From contig CM007989.1 in assembly GCA_002189035.1 (NCBI GenBank), positions 124,001 to 188,000 on the forward strand: DNA of 64,000 nucleotides, read 5' to 3'. Positions 45,449-60,646 of this stretch are shown here, piece by piece (the stretch's first letter is position 1; the number at the start of each line of letters is the position of its first letter). This stretch comes from Utricularia gibba. Taxonomy: Eukaryota; Streptophyta; Magnoliopsida; Lamiales; Lentibulariaceae. The translations under genes and the position numbers were made by a program. The notes under the pieces were generated by a model that was not told the DNA's origin, ran no database searches, and saw nothing but the letters and a program-made list of their open reading frames with translations.

Positions 45449-47787
45449 ATGCATTCTCGCATTGCGTTTGCTCCCAGAACCCAATTTCCCGCTTCTTTTG
45501 TCTGTGCTTCATGTAGAGCTGGTAATGGCCGCAATCTCACGATTAGCGTCCTGTTCCATCCCAAAAGAACCGTGTTTGCGAAGCTTCGGATATCTGAAAA
45601 TGGTAGTAAAATTAAGGGTGAGAAGAAGATCTTGCAGTCTCCGCTGACGACTGAGTTCCGGGCTCCGGCGCCCGGCGGAGGTCCCGGGGAGGAGCCGCCG
45701 CCTCAGAGGAAGAAAGTGGGGAATACGTGGCTGCTGAAAGGCCAACAGAAGAAACTGTTGGCGCTTCTTTCTAACTTGCCTCTGGCCATTGCTGAGATGA
45801 TAGCGCTTGCTGTTTTGATGGCTTTAGGTCAACTATCCTGGCTGGTTCTCAGCTTTTTCCTCTTTACTAGACGTACCATGTGTTAGTAATAGCAAGATAA
45901 CTAGGTCTTGTGCTAATGTGTTTCTTTTCCATTAGGAACTGGTATTGATCAGGGGGAAGCGCCTGATTTTTATTTCCAGAAGTACTCCGAACAGAATCCG
46001 GTTTTCGGATTCATTACATGGAGATGGATTCTCACCCTGGGCTTTGATCACATGTTCTCATCTCCAATATTTTTGGTAACCGTAGCTCTCTTAGGAGCAT
46101 CACTTATGGCTTGTACATACACAACTCAGATCCCATTAGTGAAGATAGCAAAAAGGTATGCTTTTGTTGAATAATTGGTTCCTTTCTGCTCTTGATACGA
46201 AATGTAGGAGCTTTAAATGACATGATATCAACTGTTTCCCAGATGGTCGTTTTCATACTCATCCGAGGCAATTCGTAAGCAAGAATACTCTGATACGTTG
46301 CCTCGAGCATCAATACGTGATCTAGGCATTGTTCTTATGGGTGCTGGATATGAAGTATAGTTCTATTTCACTTTTGCTATATATTTTTCTGGTGTCAATG
46401 TTATAACATGCTTTACCACTCTGGAGTACCATCAATTCCTACACAACTGCTGTATAATCTTAATCAGTTTCTGAAATTATTCAGGTGTTCTTGAAGGGGC
46501 CATCATTGTATGCCTTCAAGGGCCTAGCAGGTAGGTTTGCTCCCATTGGAGTACATTTAGCGTTGCTGCTGATAATGTCGGGTGGAACTCTTAGTGCTGT
46601 CGGGAGCTTTCAGGGATCTGTGATGGTTCCACAGGGACTGAACTTTGTCCTAGGTGATGTGATGCGGCCATCAGGTTTTCTGTCAACACCTTTGGAATCT
46701 TTTAACATGGAAGTTCATGTGAATCGATTCTACATGGACTATCATAGCAGTGGGGAGGTGAGAGTTTATGAATTTTCAGCATGGAGTCTTGTGACATTTC
46801 ACGTTTGCTCTGTTTTTTTTTTCTGCTGGGATGTAGTTTAAGTTTAATCTTTCTGAAAGAACAGCCATTTACTTTGTTGCCCCGAGCCATTTTTTTGGTG
46901 TTCCAGGTTGCACAATTTCACAGTGATCTTTTACTCTTGGACTTGAACGGCAAGGAGGTATTGAGAAAGACGATAAGCGTGAATGACCCTTTGCGGTACG
47001 ATGGAGTGGCTCTGTACCAGACAGATTGGAGTTTATCAACACTGCAAATAATGAAGGATGGTGAAGGACCATTCAATTTAGCCATGGCGCCATTGCAAGT
47101 CAGTGGAGACAAGAAGCTGTATGGAGCTTTTCTACCTTTAGGAAGTGCGGATTCCATGGATCTTAAAGGAATGTGAGTGGTGTCCCTCCTCAAAGTCAAG
47201 TTTGTAATCTCTCCCTACCTCCCACTTCTCTTACTCCGTAACTCTTTCTGTCCAGATCCATGCTCGCTCGTGATACACAGTCGGTGGTGCTTTATGATCA
47301 AGAAGGGAAATTCGCTGGTGTGAGACGACCAAACTCCAAGCTCCCAATCAACATTGACGGCGTAGAAATCGTTGTGCTTGATGCCATAGGCAGTACTGGC
47401 CTTGAAATAAAGGTGGATACCCTGTCTTCTCCCCAATATCAGGCTTGCTCTAGATCCATTTTTCACAGCACTGAGCTGTTCCAAACAATGCAGACGGATC
47501 CCGGGGTGCCGATTGTCTATGCCGGCTTTGGTGCTCTGATGCTCACGACCTGCGTCAGTTTCCTTTCTCACTCTCAGGTATTCGATCAAGTTTCACACTT
47601 GGACTCGCCTACCCTGCTTCTTGAGCTGCCTTTCTTTTTTTGGTAGATTTGGGCCCTGCAAGATGGTAGCACCGTGGTCGTAGGAGGTAAAACCAACAGA
47701 TCCAAAGGGGAATTCCCTGACGAAATGAACTTTTTGCTGGATCAAGTCCCTGAGATTGTTGATTCTTCACCCAGCATCAGGCCATGA
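45449..47787 (+). CDS. CCS1: cytochrome c biogenesis protein CCS1, chloroplastic (ResB family)
   Basis: Seven exons: 45449-45827, 45936-46155, 46243-46354, 46485-46757, 46907-47172, 47256-47577, 47647-47787, giving 570 residues with no frame break. A Ser/Arg-rich transit peptide (MHSRIAFAPRTQFPAS) precedes the ResB core. Membrane segments include LPLAIAEMIALAVLMALG, PIFLVTVALLGASLMACTY, APIGVHLALLLIMSG and, near the end, VYAGFGALMLTTCVSFLSH. A large lumenal domain lies between (VNRFYMDYHSSGEVAQFHSD, YDGVALYQTDWSL). CCS1 works with CcsA to carry and attach haem to apocytochromes f and c6 in the thylakoid lumen (system II). The start is the first ATG giving a transit peptide. Confidence 0.95.
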
Positions 47788-48123
47788 GCCAGCCAAACAC
47801 ACGGTAGGGACACCCCGTGTCCACTGCGCATATCGTATGAGGACTATACGCATCCCGTGTCCCAGTCATGTTGTATATGAAGGAATACCACATACGTGTT
47901 AAATTCGGTCGTAAATTGCATCTTAGCTTATTCAAGTTCAAGCATGTACACGAGCGAGATTGGCGTGGCTTGTTTCCTTCTCGAAAGGAAAACGGTAATA
48001 AAAAAGAATAAAGAATTGGAATTCATGGACCACGAGGGCTGGGGATAAATAAATACCTACCGGTGCGGGTGATGGTGAGATGATCCTCGCTAGTGCGGTG
48101 TTCACTGAACGCCCTTCGTTTCC
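47788..48123. other. CCS1 3' region and HDR promoter
   Basis: 336 bases; no gene and no clear TATA box seen. Confidence 0.5.
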
Positions 48124-50798
48124 ATGGCTGTTGCGCTGCAGTTCTATCGGATCGCGGCTCAGAGTGGGCGTCCTTCACTGGACACAAGATCCTTCCGGCT
48201 GCGTAAACCTGCCTTTTTCCGATGTTCCGCCGTCGGAGACCCCGGGTCATCCTCAACGTCCGCGGTGAAATCGTCGGAGTTAGATACGAAGGCCTTCCGT
48301 CACAACTTGACAAGGAGTGACAATTATAACCGCAAGGGGTTCGGACGCAAGGAGGAAACGCTTGAGCAAATGAACCAGGAGTATACAAGTATTTTTTTTT
48401 TTTTTTCTCCCGGTCTCCGATCGGTAAAGAGAAAGTAGTTTCTTGCTAGTAATGGTACTATTTGAACTTGGCTTTCTGTGATCGGAAGGTGAGGCACGAT
48501 TTCTGGGTTTCATTTTCGGAATGCTTGTTGTTTGATGGAGCTCCAACTTGAGAAATATCCAGTAGAGGCTGTAGTTCTTATTCTTCTGATCTTGGAAGTT
48601 GCAAGCTGTGGAATCTATTAACTGTACTTGTTTTTAGACTTTTAAATCGCATTACTGTCTAGCCGTTTTTTTCCTTTCGTAAGTAGGATTCCTATACTCG
48701 GCATATCAATTTGATCATTCTGGGCATTCCAGGTGACATCATAAAGACATTGAAGGAGAACGGGTATGAATACACATGGGGAAATGTCACTGTGAAGCTT
48801 GCTGAAGCCTATGGATTTTGCTGGGGGTTGAGCGAGCTGTCCAGATTGCTTATGAAGTTCGAAAGCAGTTTCCATCTGAGAATATATGGATCACCAATGA
48901 AATTATTCACAACCCTACTGTTAATCAGGTTTGTCCATTCTTAACGCTGAGATTGCAGTATCTCTCTTCCTCTGCATATCTTGGGTGCTTATTTTGCGTG
49001 TATTCTTTATTTCAACTTTGATCACTTCACGATCATCGGACACATCATTCATAGTGATTGATGACTGAATATATGCTTTCTGCTTCCAGAGGCTTGAAGA
49101 AATGGAGATGAAAAACATCCCTCTTGACGCTGAAAAGAAAAAGCAGTTTGATGTTGTTAATGAAGGTGATGTGGTGGTACTTCCCGCATTTGGAGCTGGG
49201 GTTGATGAGATGTTACTCCTCAGTGAAAAGAACGTTCAGATAGTTGATACAACCTGCCCTTGGGTTTCTAAGGTATTCTTTTTTCCTCCTAATGAACATC
49301 GCAAGTGGTTCATGCTCACGATTTACATGCATTTTTTGCACATGAAGGTCTGGAACTCTGTAGAAAAGCACAAGAAGGGAGAATATACTTCAATTATTCA
49401 CGGTAAATATTCTCACGAAGAGACTATAGCTACTGCTTCTTTTGCAGGGAAGTATGTTATTGTAAAGAACATGCAAGAGGTATGTCCGTTCTGGTTTATT
49501 CTAATTTTCGTTGGTAATAAGAGCTGTTTTCAAGTATGGATATTGTGGTGTTGCAGGCCACTTATGTATGTGATTACATTTTGGGTGGTGGACTTGATGG
49601 ATCAAGTTCAACTAAAGAGGCCTTTTTGGAAGTACGTTGTATGCTTCACTTCCCTTGAATTTGTTGCTACACAGTATATCTTTAAATTTTGCGATCCTGA
49701 GAACTGCAATTTTGGAACTAGATTCAAATAAAAACGCAAATGGAAGTGGTGACAATGGAAAAAATCTGGATCTAGTGAACAAAATCTATGTTTTCATTGT
49801 GCATGTGAATGCCATGTGCAGAAATTTAAGAACGCAGTGTCCAAGGGGTTTGATCCTGACAATGATCTCTTGAAAGTTGGTATTGCAAATCAAACCACCA
49901 TGCTGAAGGGAGAAACAGAGGAGATTGGTCAGTACTAAAACTCTGGATTCTTTCAGCACATGATAATGTTACCCAAATGCCGTTTTTCTGCAGGAAAATT
50001 AATCGAGAGAACCATGATGCGCAAATTCGGGGTGGGAAACGTCGATGAACATTTTATGAGTTTCAATACCATTTGTGATGCAACCCAGGTAAGTTCTTTT
50101 TTCTGGAAGTTGAAGCCTTTAACCTTGGATTCGAGATCAATTAACAAGGTTTCCTTGGAAGTACTTCCAAAAACAGTCACACCATTTAACGCATCCTGAA
50201 CCGAAGAAACTGGTCCCATGGATTTTTTTTATTGAGATGTTAGGCACATCCCACTGTACTTGGACACGGTTCTATTCATCATCTAACATTTTTTTCTCAT
50301 CTCCCAGGAACGGCAAGATGCGATGTACAAGTTGGTTGATCAGAAAATCGATCTCATGATTGTTGTAGGTGGGTGGAACTCGAGCAATACCTCACACCTG
50401 CAGGAAATCGCGGAGTTGCGTGAGATTCCCTCGTACTGGATTGACAGCGTGAAAAGAATAGGCCCTGGAAACAAAATTAGCTACAAGCTTCTGGTACAGT
50501 CACGGCATTCCTTCCTGCTAGTATTCTGTCTGATTCACACCGTCCTTTTTACATGGGGGTTCGTCCTTCAGCATGGTGAGCTGGTGGAGAAAGAAGACTG
50601 GCTACCCAAAGGCCCCATAACAATCGGCGTCACATCCGGCGCATCCACTCCCGATAAGGTTATTATAACAGGATCCACATCCGCTTCTTACCAGACAAAC
50701 CACATTCAGGGTTTTTGTTTTGTTTGCACCAGGTTGTAGAAGATGTCCTTGAAAGGGTTTTCGAAATTAAGAGACAAGAATCACTGCAACTGGCTTAA
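48124..50798 (+). CDS. HDR: 4-hydroxy-3-methylbut-2-enyl diphosphate reductase (IspH), chloroplastic; one apparent single-base deletion
   Basis: Ten exons: 48124-48388, 48733-48928, 49090-49272, 49348-49479, 49557-49631, 49822-49927, 49994-50088, 50308-50493, 50572-50658, 50733-50798; 463 residues once one base is restored. It is the last step of the plastid MEP pathway, making IPP and DMAPP. A transit peptide is followed by [20 protein letters not shown] and the three [4Fe-4S] cysteines in [19 protein letters not shown] and [20 protein letters not shown] and [11 protein letters not shown] bind the diphosphate, and [10 protein letters not shown] is conserved. At 48823-48827 five G stand where six would keep FCWGVERAV in frame. 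An essential gene is unlikely to be broken. Confidence 0.96.
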
Positions 50799-51193
50799 AC
50801 TGACCCATCCCCTCCTTGCGATGAGGGATGGCTTTCAAGGAAACTGTACTCTACTGGTTACTTTTCATGGTGAGTTTGTATTTGTTGTTGATCTACTCGT
50901 TACTTGTACCAGAAATATGGTCTTTGTTATGATGCAACACGACCAGAGAGCATCGTAATCGACCAATGCAAATCATGTTTAACAACTCAATTTCCATAAA
51001 ATATAGTAATGAGGAGAAAGTATTTTAGAGGCAATCAACCTTATGATAAAGGAAGAATTTAAATAATAATAATAATAATAATAATAAAGAGGAGGGATGG
51101 GCCCAGTAGCGGATTCCATATCTCCTTTTAACAACGAAACAAAAGGGAAGTAGCGCATTTCATCTTATTCTTATCTTCGCAATCTCGCCGGCC
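50799..51193. other. HDR 3' region and TIC62 promoter
   Basis: Includes an AAT trinucleotide repeat at 51063-51089. No gene seen. Confidence 0.6.
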
Positions 51194-53875
51194 ATGGAGC
51201 TCCGCTGCATTCGATCCCCTACGATCAGCGGCGTTCCTCGAAATGCGTTATCGGGAAAACCGTATGCATGCGCGATAACAAACGCCAGTTGTCCTGCCGA
51301 CAAGAGACTTTGCTCAGGTGCCTCAAGATTCAACTACTTTGATTCCGGAGTTCGAGTGAAAGGTTAGGATTCCTGGTAATGACCTTCTCAATTCGTGAAA
51401 AGCATATGGATTCTAGCGCTGGCAATTTGCCTCTCTTCCAGGAAGCGTGCCTCTTGCACATGCAGTCTGCGGAATGGTGTTTTATGTCTCTTTTTTCGTA
51501 GCACTGTCGTTTCTTCTTAAAAGAAATGAGACATTTTGACGAAAACTGTAGAGTATTTTATTATAAAATGCTGTTCTTGAAGGACTGTATTCAATAGCTA
51601 ATGATGCCACTGCTGAACATGTTAGGAACGGCGAAAGAGAGATCAAATGCCACTTACATTGTTTCTTCAAGCGACGTTGGTGCGAAGGATGAGAACCTTG
51701 TGTTTGTTGCTGGAGCGACAGGAAAAGTAGGCTCACGGACCGTGAGGTTAATTTTCATTTCTTGTGAAAAAATTTGAACTCCAGATCACATCCAAGCCGA
51801 ATTGCTTTGTTTTTAAGGGAGCTCTTGAAACTAGGATTCAAAGTCCGGGCTGGTGTTCGGAGTATCCAGAGAGCTGCATCCCTTGTTGAGGTAGGGGTTT
51901 AAATTTTTTGCCATAGTTAAAGTGAAAATTGCAGAAAGCTAATGAAGATACTTTTTACTTAACTACGCAGAGTGTCAAGAAGTTGAAGGTGGAGAATGGA
52001 GGAGAAACTCAGTGTGAGATTAGGAACTATTTAGCTCTGCTTGTCATTTCCCCTAAAACTCCTCAATGCTGCCGAACCGTATTTACTTCTTGTTTATCAA
52101 AACTAGTAATAATAAAATTCAAACGACCACGTCATACTTCAGCATTATCATTTGTGACTCCTTGCTATTTAGACCAGATGTAGATTTGCTGGAGCTTGTG
52201 GAGTGCGACTTAGAGAGAGCAGACCAGATCTCTACTGCTTTGGGAAATTCATCAACTGTCATATGCTGCATTGGTGCAAGTGAGAAGGAGATCCTTGATA
52301 TTAGTGGACCTTATCGAATTGACTACAAGGCAACTGAAAACCTTATTAACGCAGGTAAAATGTCTATTAAGAACTTTCCTTTAGGTCAGGCAAATTGATG
52401 CTCGCATGTGCTATAAATAACACCATGATTAAATTGCAGCAACTTCTGCACAAGTCTTACACTTCATTTTGGTGACATCTCTTGGGACAAACAAAGTTGG
52501 ATTTCCTGCTGCCATTTTGAAGTAATTCCTTACTACTGATTCTTAGGCTTGTTTTCTATTTTCTTCCAAGAGTTACCCAAAATCGTGGAACAATCTCAGT
52601 CTTTGCAACTCAGCGTTTGTTTGGACTGTGAGATAACCATGTGCCTCTTGTTCAAAAAGCTTGTTCTGGGGAGTCCTCGTCTGGAAAAGGAAAGCTGAAG
52701 AAGTGCTTCTTGCTAGTGGTATTCCTTATACTGTGAGTTTTCCCTTGCGAATATTTCCACGTTGATGTGCTCCCTTCATCTCTTCTATTTAAAGCCAACT
52801 AGGTTCGAATTGTTGATGATTGAATTGGTGTGGTCACCCTTGATTTTATAGCACTCACGATTGCATTTACAGATAGTGAGGCCTGGTGGGATGGAGCGAC
52901 CTACTGATTCTTTCAAGGAAACTCACAATATCACTTTATCCACAGAGGACTCTTTGTTTGGTGGTCTAGTCTCAAATCTCCAGGTCAAGTAATGATTTAT
53001 ATTATGTGCATCAAGATCAAGATTTTATCAATGTTTTTATTGATTCTATAAGTTTTCCTTGGGGGAAAATATAGATATGTCGTTTTGGGATCACAAAAGT
53101 TAATGAATGGAAAGTTACTCATGTAGAGATGAATTTTTTTACAAGTTGGCTTCTTCTTCCAGATAGCAGAACTCTTAGCATTCATGGCAAAAAACCGCAG
53201 CTTATCATACTATAAGGTAGTGGAAGCAGTAGCGGAAACCACTGCACCTTTACTGCCCTTTGAAGACCTTCTTAAGAAGGTACCTTCCAAGGTAGTCCTT
53301 TATTGTAACTTATTTGAGTTTTACATCTTGTAATTTCATGCTTATATGTGCAGCAGATGAACATTTTGTTGTGTATTTAGAATTTGGAAAAAATTGCCGC
53401 TGTTTCTGAAAGCACTTTGGAATTGGGAAAACATGAGCAGCCAAACGAAACTTCTTCTGGAACTCCTCAGTCTCCATATGTGCGGTAAGTTGGCAATTGT
53501 ATGTGGCTTGTTCTAATGACTTGAGAGAAATCTCCATTTCCATGTCAAAATCAGCTTCTTTTTGCAGCTATGAAGACTTGAAACCACCAACTTCTCCGAG
53601 TCCAACCCCAAGCTCAAGCTTGACTCATGCGACAAATAACGATGCATCCTTGCCATCATCATCTACTGAATCCGATTCCTTGGAGAAGCTGAAAATCCCA
53701 GCAGACACTGCATCTCCAAGGGAACCAAAATTAACACAACCCTCATCACCATACATCAAGTAGGTTCAGTTTGTTTTGTTATTTTTGTCCTCCGAAATCT
53801 CACCATCAATTGTTTTCCAGATACCACGATCTCAAGCCTCCTACATCACCTACCCCCAGGGCTCCGATCTACTGA
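51194..53875 (+). CDS. TIC62: TIC62, chloroplast inner envelope / thylakoid FNR tether (short form)
   Basis: Twelve exons: 51194-51362, 51626-51746, 51818-51890, 51971-52011, 52173-52354, 52440-52521, 52660-52732, 52873-52983, 53163-53291, 53381-53484, 53568-53759, 53821-53875, giving 443 residues without a frame break. A transit peptide leads into an extended short-chain-dehydrogenase fold with the NADP loop VFVAGATGKVGSRTVRELL, then TVICCIGASEKEI, FILVTSLGTNK and YTIVRPGGMERP. The C-terminus carries two Ser/Pro ferredoxin-NADP reductase binding repeats, YEDLKPPTSPSPTP and YHDLKPPTSPTPRAP. Arabidopsis and pea forms are longer, with three or more repeats. TIC62 docks FNR at the thylakoid and envelope. 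Exon 4 uses CA|GTGTGAG as donor. Confidence 0.94.
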
Positions 53876-56029
<2,154 letters not shown>

Positions 56030-56253
56030 CTCTCCACGTGTTTGTTTCATTAGATACTTCTATCGTATTCATCCACAACCCCACGTGTCCGGCATTCATA
56101 TTTAATTCAAAAAAAATGCTAATAATTAAAAACACAGGTTGTAAAATACCAAATCGACATTCAATATGATTTTTCGGATTTAATTCGATAATTTTTATGA
56201 TAATTATTTTTGAAATAAATTTAGTTTTTAAATGGTTTCTGAAACTTGATGCA

Positions 56254-57115
56254 TTAAAGTAATGCTCCGATTATGCCGACGATGAGTGCTGTGGGGTCCC
56301 CTAAAACGGCGGAAACAACCGCCTGAATACCCATCGCTGCAATCTCGCACCCCTTGAGCGACGTCCCTTTGCTTCTCTTACGGATCTTTGCCGCCTGAAA
56401 GCTCCCTTTCAGACTCGGAATTTTCGCGTTCATTTCCCTGACGCCATCGCTTCCGCTTCCGCTGCCGCAGGCGCAGCTGCTTCGCCGACGGATCTCGTGC
56501 CAGCTCTCCGCTAGCATCTCCTTCGCGCAGGCTACGTGGAGATTGTAATTATTGCACGGCGATCGGTAACTCCAGCTCCGTACCTTTCTAGCGCACCTGT
56601 AGAAGGTACGTTTTCGTCCAATTGAAGAATCGAGGATTCGTATTTTCATTTTTGTTTTTTGGTACTTGCCTGAGGCATGGCGCGCCAACCTTCTTGTGCA
56701 AGTACAGTTTGATATCGCCGTCGTCGAGAATCATCGGAAGCTTCGCGCAGCAAGGATGGAGATCGAATCCACAAGATTTGCAATGGTAGGCGAATCCAGT
56801 CACGTCCTTCTCACAAGCATTGCAATAACGGTCCACCTCTCCCGGCGGCCTGCTCATGAATTGAAACGAGCATTTAGTGTAGAAGGGATGCGTGATCGTC
56901 GGCAGCGGAATCGCACAATGCGTGTGCAGATCGAAGTTACAGGCGGAGGCATGGTATCCTCCTCCTCTCCAGCCATCTCCGGCGCCGCCAGAGCATCTGT
57001 ATCTTGAGCCGATTCCGGCTTCCTTGCAGCCGTCGCACTTGAAGGGAGCCTCGGAGGACTCGAACTTGAGTGTGTGGTGTGGGTGGCTGAAATGAGAGAT
57101 CTCAGAGAACTTCAT
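56254..57115 (-). CDS. DC1 (Cys/His-rich C1) domain protein
   Basis: Two exons, 57115-56670 and 56596-56254, giving 262 residues. Three DC1 modules are visible. The first is SHPHHTLKFES...FKCDGCKEAG, RYRCSG and CNFDLHTHCA. The second is HPFYTKCSFQF...YCNACEKDVTGFAYHCKSCGFDLHPCCA. The third begins LYLHKKVGAPCLRC and ends NYNLHVACA. The C-terminus is a hydrophobic tail (GIQAVVSAVLGDPTALIVGI) typical of one DC1 branch. DC1 proteins bind zinc and are linked to defence and hormone responses, but biochemical roles are poorly known. The single intron begins GC (AG|GCAAGT). A TATA box (TATAAAAA) lies 48 bases upstream of the ATG. Confidence 0.9.
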
Positions 57116-57162
57116 TCCCAGCGGCGGCCAATAGCGCCGCTCTCCAGAGCACCGCCTCTCCC

Positions 57163-57170
57163 TTTTTATA
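57163..57170 (-). promoter_or_regulatory. TATA box of the DC1 gene
   Basis: TATAAAAA on the minus strand, 48 bases before the start codon. Confidence 0.65.
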
Positions 57171-59350
57171 AGGTGATATTTTTACGTACATGGTTAAGTG
57201 ATGTAGACGCAATTTTGCAACGCTTGTCCTTATCTCGATTAATTAATGATTCCTACCCAAATTCCAGAGATGCTCTTCGGATTAAGCACCAGTTGTCCAC
57301 GTCAGACGTTGACTGATCCACTACCTGTCCCAGCTATTCATCAATGATTGTGTTCCCTTGACTTCTTCTCCCAAGTCCCAAATCAAAACAATGGAATACG
57401 TTCTCCTATGCCCAGTCTCCATCCAAGTGTGGAACCCCAGGTTCCAAACGGAATCAGCCCCAGCCCAAGAGGGAGCCTTCATGCATCAAGGATTCCACAC
57501 ACAGGCACACAGTTGTGTTGTCCAGGGTCCTCTTTTTTGTGCAGAAAGGGAGCGCCACCTGGTGGAACAAATGGAAGTGGAAACCTCCCCATTCTGCCAC
57601 ACTCCATCGAGGTTGGTTTAACAAGTTGACAGGAAAAGGTGGAAGGCAATTAGACTGGAGGGGGGGAATAGTAGGAAGGAAGCCATCAACGTGAATCTGA
57701 TTCTGTGAGGATGATGATCAATCAATGAGGGAGATTACCAGCTGCACACTCCACTCCATGGTCAGTCAGTCAATCACCGGTTCAAAAGTTAAGTTAAGTG
57801 CACCAGTAGTTATTATTCCCTGCTTCTCATTCTCGCCCTCTCTTACCCTATCCGCAGTGCCTTGAGAATCTCACCCTATATAAACACACGGCAGCTGCTC
57901 TGCATGCAGACTTGTGGTTAACACGTATTAGGAAACCCATCCTGAAGTTGGGTGAACTTGGAGCAGCCAGCCAGAGAGAGAACCTGTCCGAACAGGCATA
58001 TGCTAAATTACTGATTCAGAACTAGCGTAAAGCATCTAGCACACACATCTTGAAGGTGAAGCATGTCAAGGACCCAAATGAACTATCTTATCTGGAGTAC
58101 ATGCCCAACTCTTGGTCGCAACAACTGAAAGACTCCACGTACGTTTCGTTAGCGGTTGGAGGAAGAGGAGAGAGTGCAAGTTTGGGGATACCATTACCTA
58201 CCACCACATCACACTTGGAATAAAAACTACATAAACAGCAATCATAAATCAGAACACAAAATGCCAAAGTCTTGAAACTATAGGGAGGGCCGGGGGACTT
58301 GACTTACACACCGAATCAAGGCGACCCAAGTTCCAAAAGCGAGCACCTTGGCTTCCGCGCCACACCTTCATCTGGGGTGGGGTTTTCAAAGTCTCCCGTT
58401 TTCGGGCCCGCCACAATCATCGCCCATCAAGATATCTATTACGCGCACTTGGGTTGTCCAAAATCACTGGGATGCTGCGAAGAATCTGTCAATCTGCTAG
58501 GTAACGCTATGCGGGCCAAACTGAAATAAGAAAGAGAAAAGGGACTACAAAGGGAACGGCTACAGATCCCAACTCCTCCGAATGGGCCTGGAAAGCTACA
58601 GATCCAAACTCACAGAATATCAAGCAGCCCAACGGAGAGTGTACTGAAAAGAGCACCAACTCACAGCTAAACAAGAGGCAACGGCTAATTTTGACAATAG
58701 GACTAACGGTCATGTGAAGCTCTCCCCTATAAATCCTTGTAATACCCAATTATGACGTATGCAATACAATCATATCAAGAACCCACATCCCACTCTCCAC
58801 TCTCTCATATCCAGATCACAAAAAATGCTTTCACTCAAGACTTGGCTTCGGCGGTTTAGTCCCACGTTGTGCAGCAGCTATCAGGTTGGCCTCCATGATG
58901 ATCCAGGAAGGCGGGGTTCTGTCTGGACAGCACAAGAGCAAGCGAACGACTCTGTGAAGCACCGGGTTCAAGACCAGATCACGTCTGCAGTGTATGCGTT
59001 TTTTGTGTAATTGTGTTCCTTTCGTGTATATTGTGCAAACCAGGAGTTTTATCAGGCGATACCGTGGAGTGCAATTAATTAATACAGAATCGACCGACTC
59101 GCTCAGGATCATACTCTGGCTCCCCAGCAACAGAGTAAGAGGCACTGAGTGGGTGATCTTCGTTGCCCAACATCCAGGGCGTACTTTGCTAACGTAAAAA
59201 CGACGTAAACGTGCTTCTGCATTCCCACGGTAATTAAATCCGTAATCAAACTAGGAGCCATAGCCCACAGGTACACAACTGATTGATCCAATATGTACAT
59301 ACAAAAACTAGTACATAGATAAAATCGATGACCTCAGTCATGATTTCAGA
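57171..59350. other. gene-poor intergenic stretch
   Basis: No gene recognised. Around 58600-58800 the sequence has the look of an LTR end ('ctataaatccttgtaatac' then CA-rich stretches), but no paired LTR, primer-binding site or polyprotein is visible. The small open frames show no family character. Confidence 0.5.
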
Positions 59351-59563
59351 TCAGCAGGGGGCAAACCGGTCCATAAGCAAAATCACGGTGGTTTCTGCCA
59401 ACCCCTCCTCCCTATTTTCCGGAGCCGAATGCGTGACATCTTTCGATCTTGTTCTCTGCTTGGGTTCCTGAGGTTCGGAAGCATTGGACCTCCACAAAAA
59501 CGGACTTATCTTTGCTCGAAGCTTCGCCAATTCTCCGTTACAGGGATTTGCAGCGGTAGCCAT
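59351..59563 (-). CDS. small hypothetical protein (70 residues)
   Basis: Open frame MATAANPCNGELAKLRAKIS to TTVILLMDRFAPC. The composition looks protein-like, the start context is good, and a TATATATA lies about 40-50 bases upstream on the same strand. I do not recognise a domain. It may be a genuine small plant protein or the coding part of a longer transcript; nothing else supports it. Confidence 0.4.
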   Translation of the reverse strand: MATAANPCNGELAKLRAKISPFLWRSNASEPQEPKQRTRSKDVTHSAPENREEGLAETTVILLMDRFAPC

Positions 59564-60646
59564 TTCCGCCCTTCACGGATGCACATCCCATGTGTGTGTA
59601 TATATATGCATAGGGAGGAGAGGGACAGGGAGAGCATGAACCATGAATGTGCGCGCATGGATCCCCAGGGCATATTCCCGCAGATTTTTTAGTTCGCCAC
59701 GGACGATTCCGAGGACTCCACGCTTCGTAGGAGAAGACGACGTCGTTTCCTTTCGGGAATTCATAATGGGCTTTGATTTCTGAGCTCATGAATCTGTTGC
59801 GCCCAACTAGTAATGGGCCACGAGTGGCCCACTATCCAGTCATACTATCAATTTAGTTTCCTTTGATGAAATTTGCGATGAAATGGAACCCTATTATTGA
59901 CTTTTAAAATTACTCGAGAACTGAAAAAATCAATGAAATTATAACAGCCAAATTATGCAATTAAAAAAGAAAAGAATACTGTAAGAAGCACCTGTGAAAA
60001 TTCAATGCGAATTGAATCGAAGGAAAACAGATGGATACACTAAGGTGACCAATAGGACACTAACGGCAATTTGAAAATGGATGCATTTAACAGGATCGTT
60101 ACTCCATAACTATAGAGACTTGTAGTCCAAGCAAACATCATCATAAAATGGTCCACTTCTGTTGGAACAACCACAAACCATCACATCACTGACCTGAGCC
60201 TTAGAAAACCTCTCATTACACATAAATATGTTCTCCCTTTTTTTTTTTTTGTTGGAGGAGGAGAAGATGAATGACACAAGCATTTTACCTGGAAACACCT
60301 GTTCCATTCCTTCACTGGTGAACTTGCGTTCGGGTGCATTTGGGAGTGAAGTCTCTCTCGACTGCTGCAAGTTGAGACAGGGACAGGATACACAATCCAC
60401 CTCTGGGAAACGGAACGATGAACAGCCATACCCACCAATGCAATCTACGGATTCTTCTTGACAAGTTAATGAAGTGGGGGCCGCAGCATGTCTCTTGTCT
60501 TGCGCATCGTCGTGCTTGCGTCCAGAGGGCTCAGAATGGTATTTGCTGCTGCTGCTAATGGATTACATCTGTGGAGATATCCGGAATCTTCGGTGTCCTC
60601 CAATCAGTCACAGCACGAGGAGACGCAAAACTCAGCATTCCAGTGA
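59564..60646. other. intergenic and SMG1 3' region
   Basis: SMG1 ends at 60647 on the minus strand, so its 3' untranslated region occupies part of this stretch. A T12 run sits near 60239-60250. No other gene seen. Confidence 0.55.

Noticed and set aside
58600-58810. Solo LTR
   Set aside because: The TATA-like box and CA-rich end are suggestive, but no TG...CA termini with target duplication could be defined.
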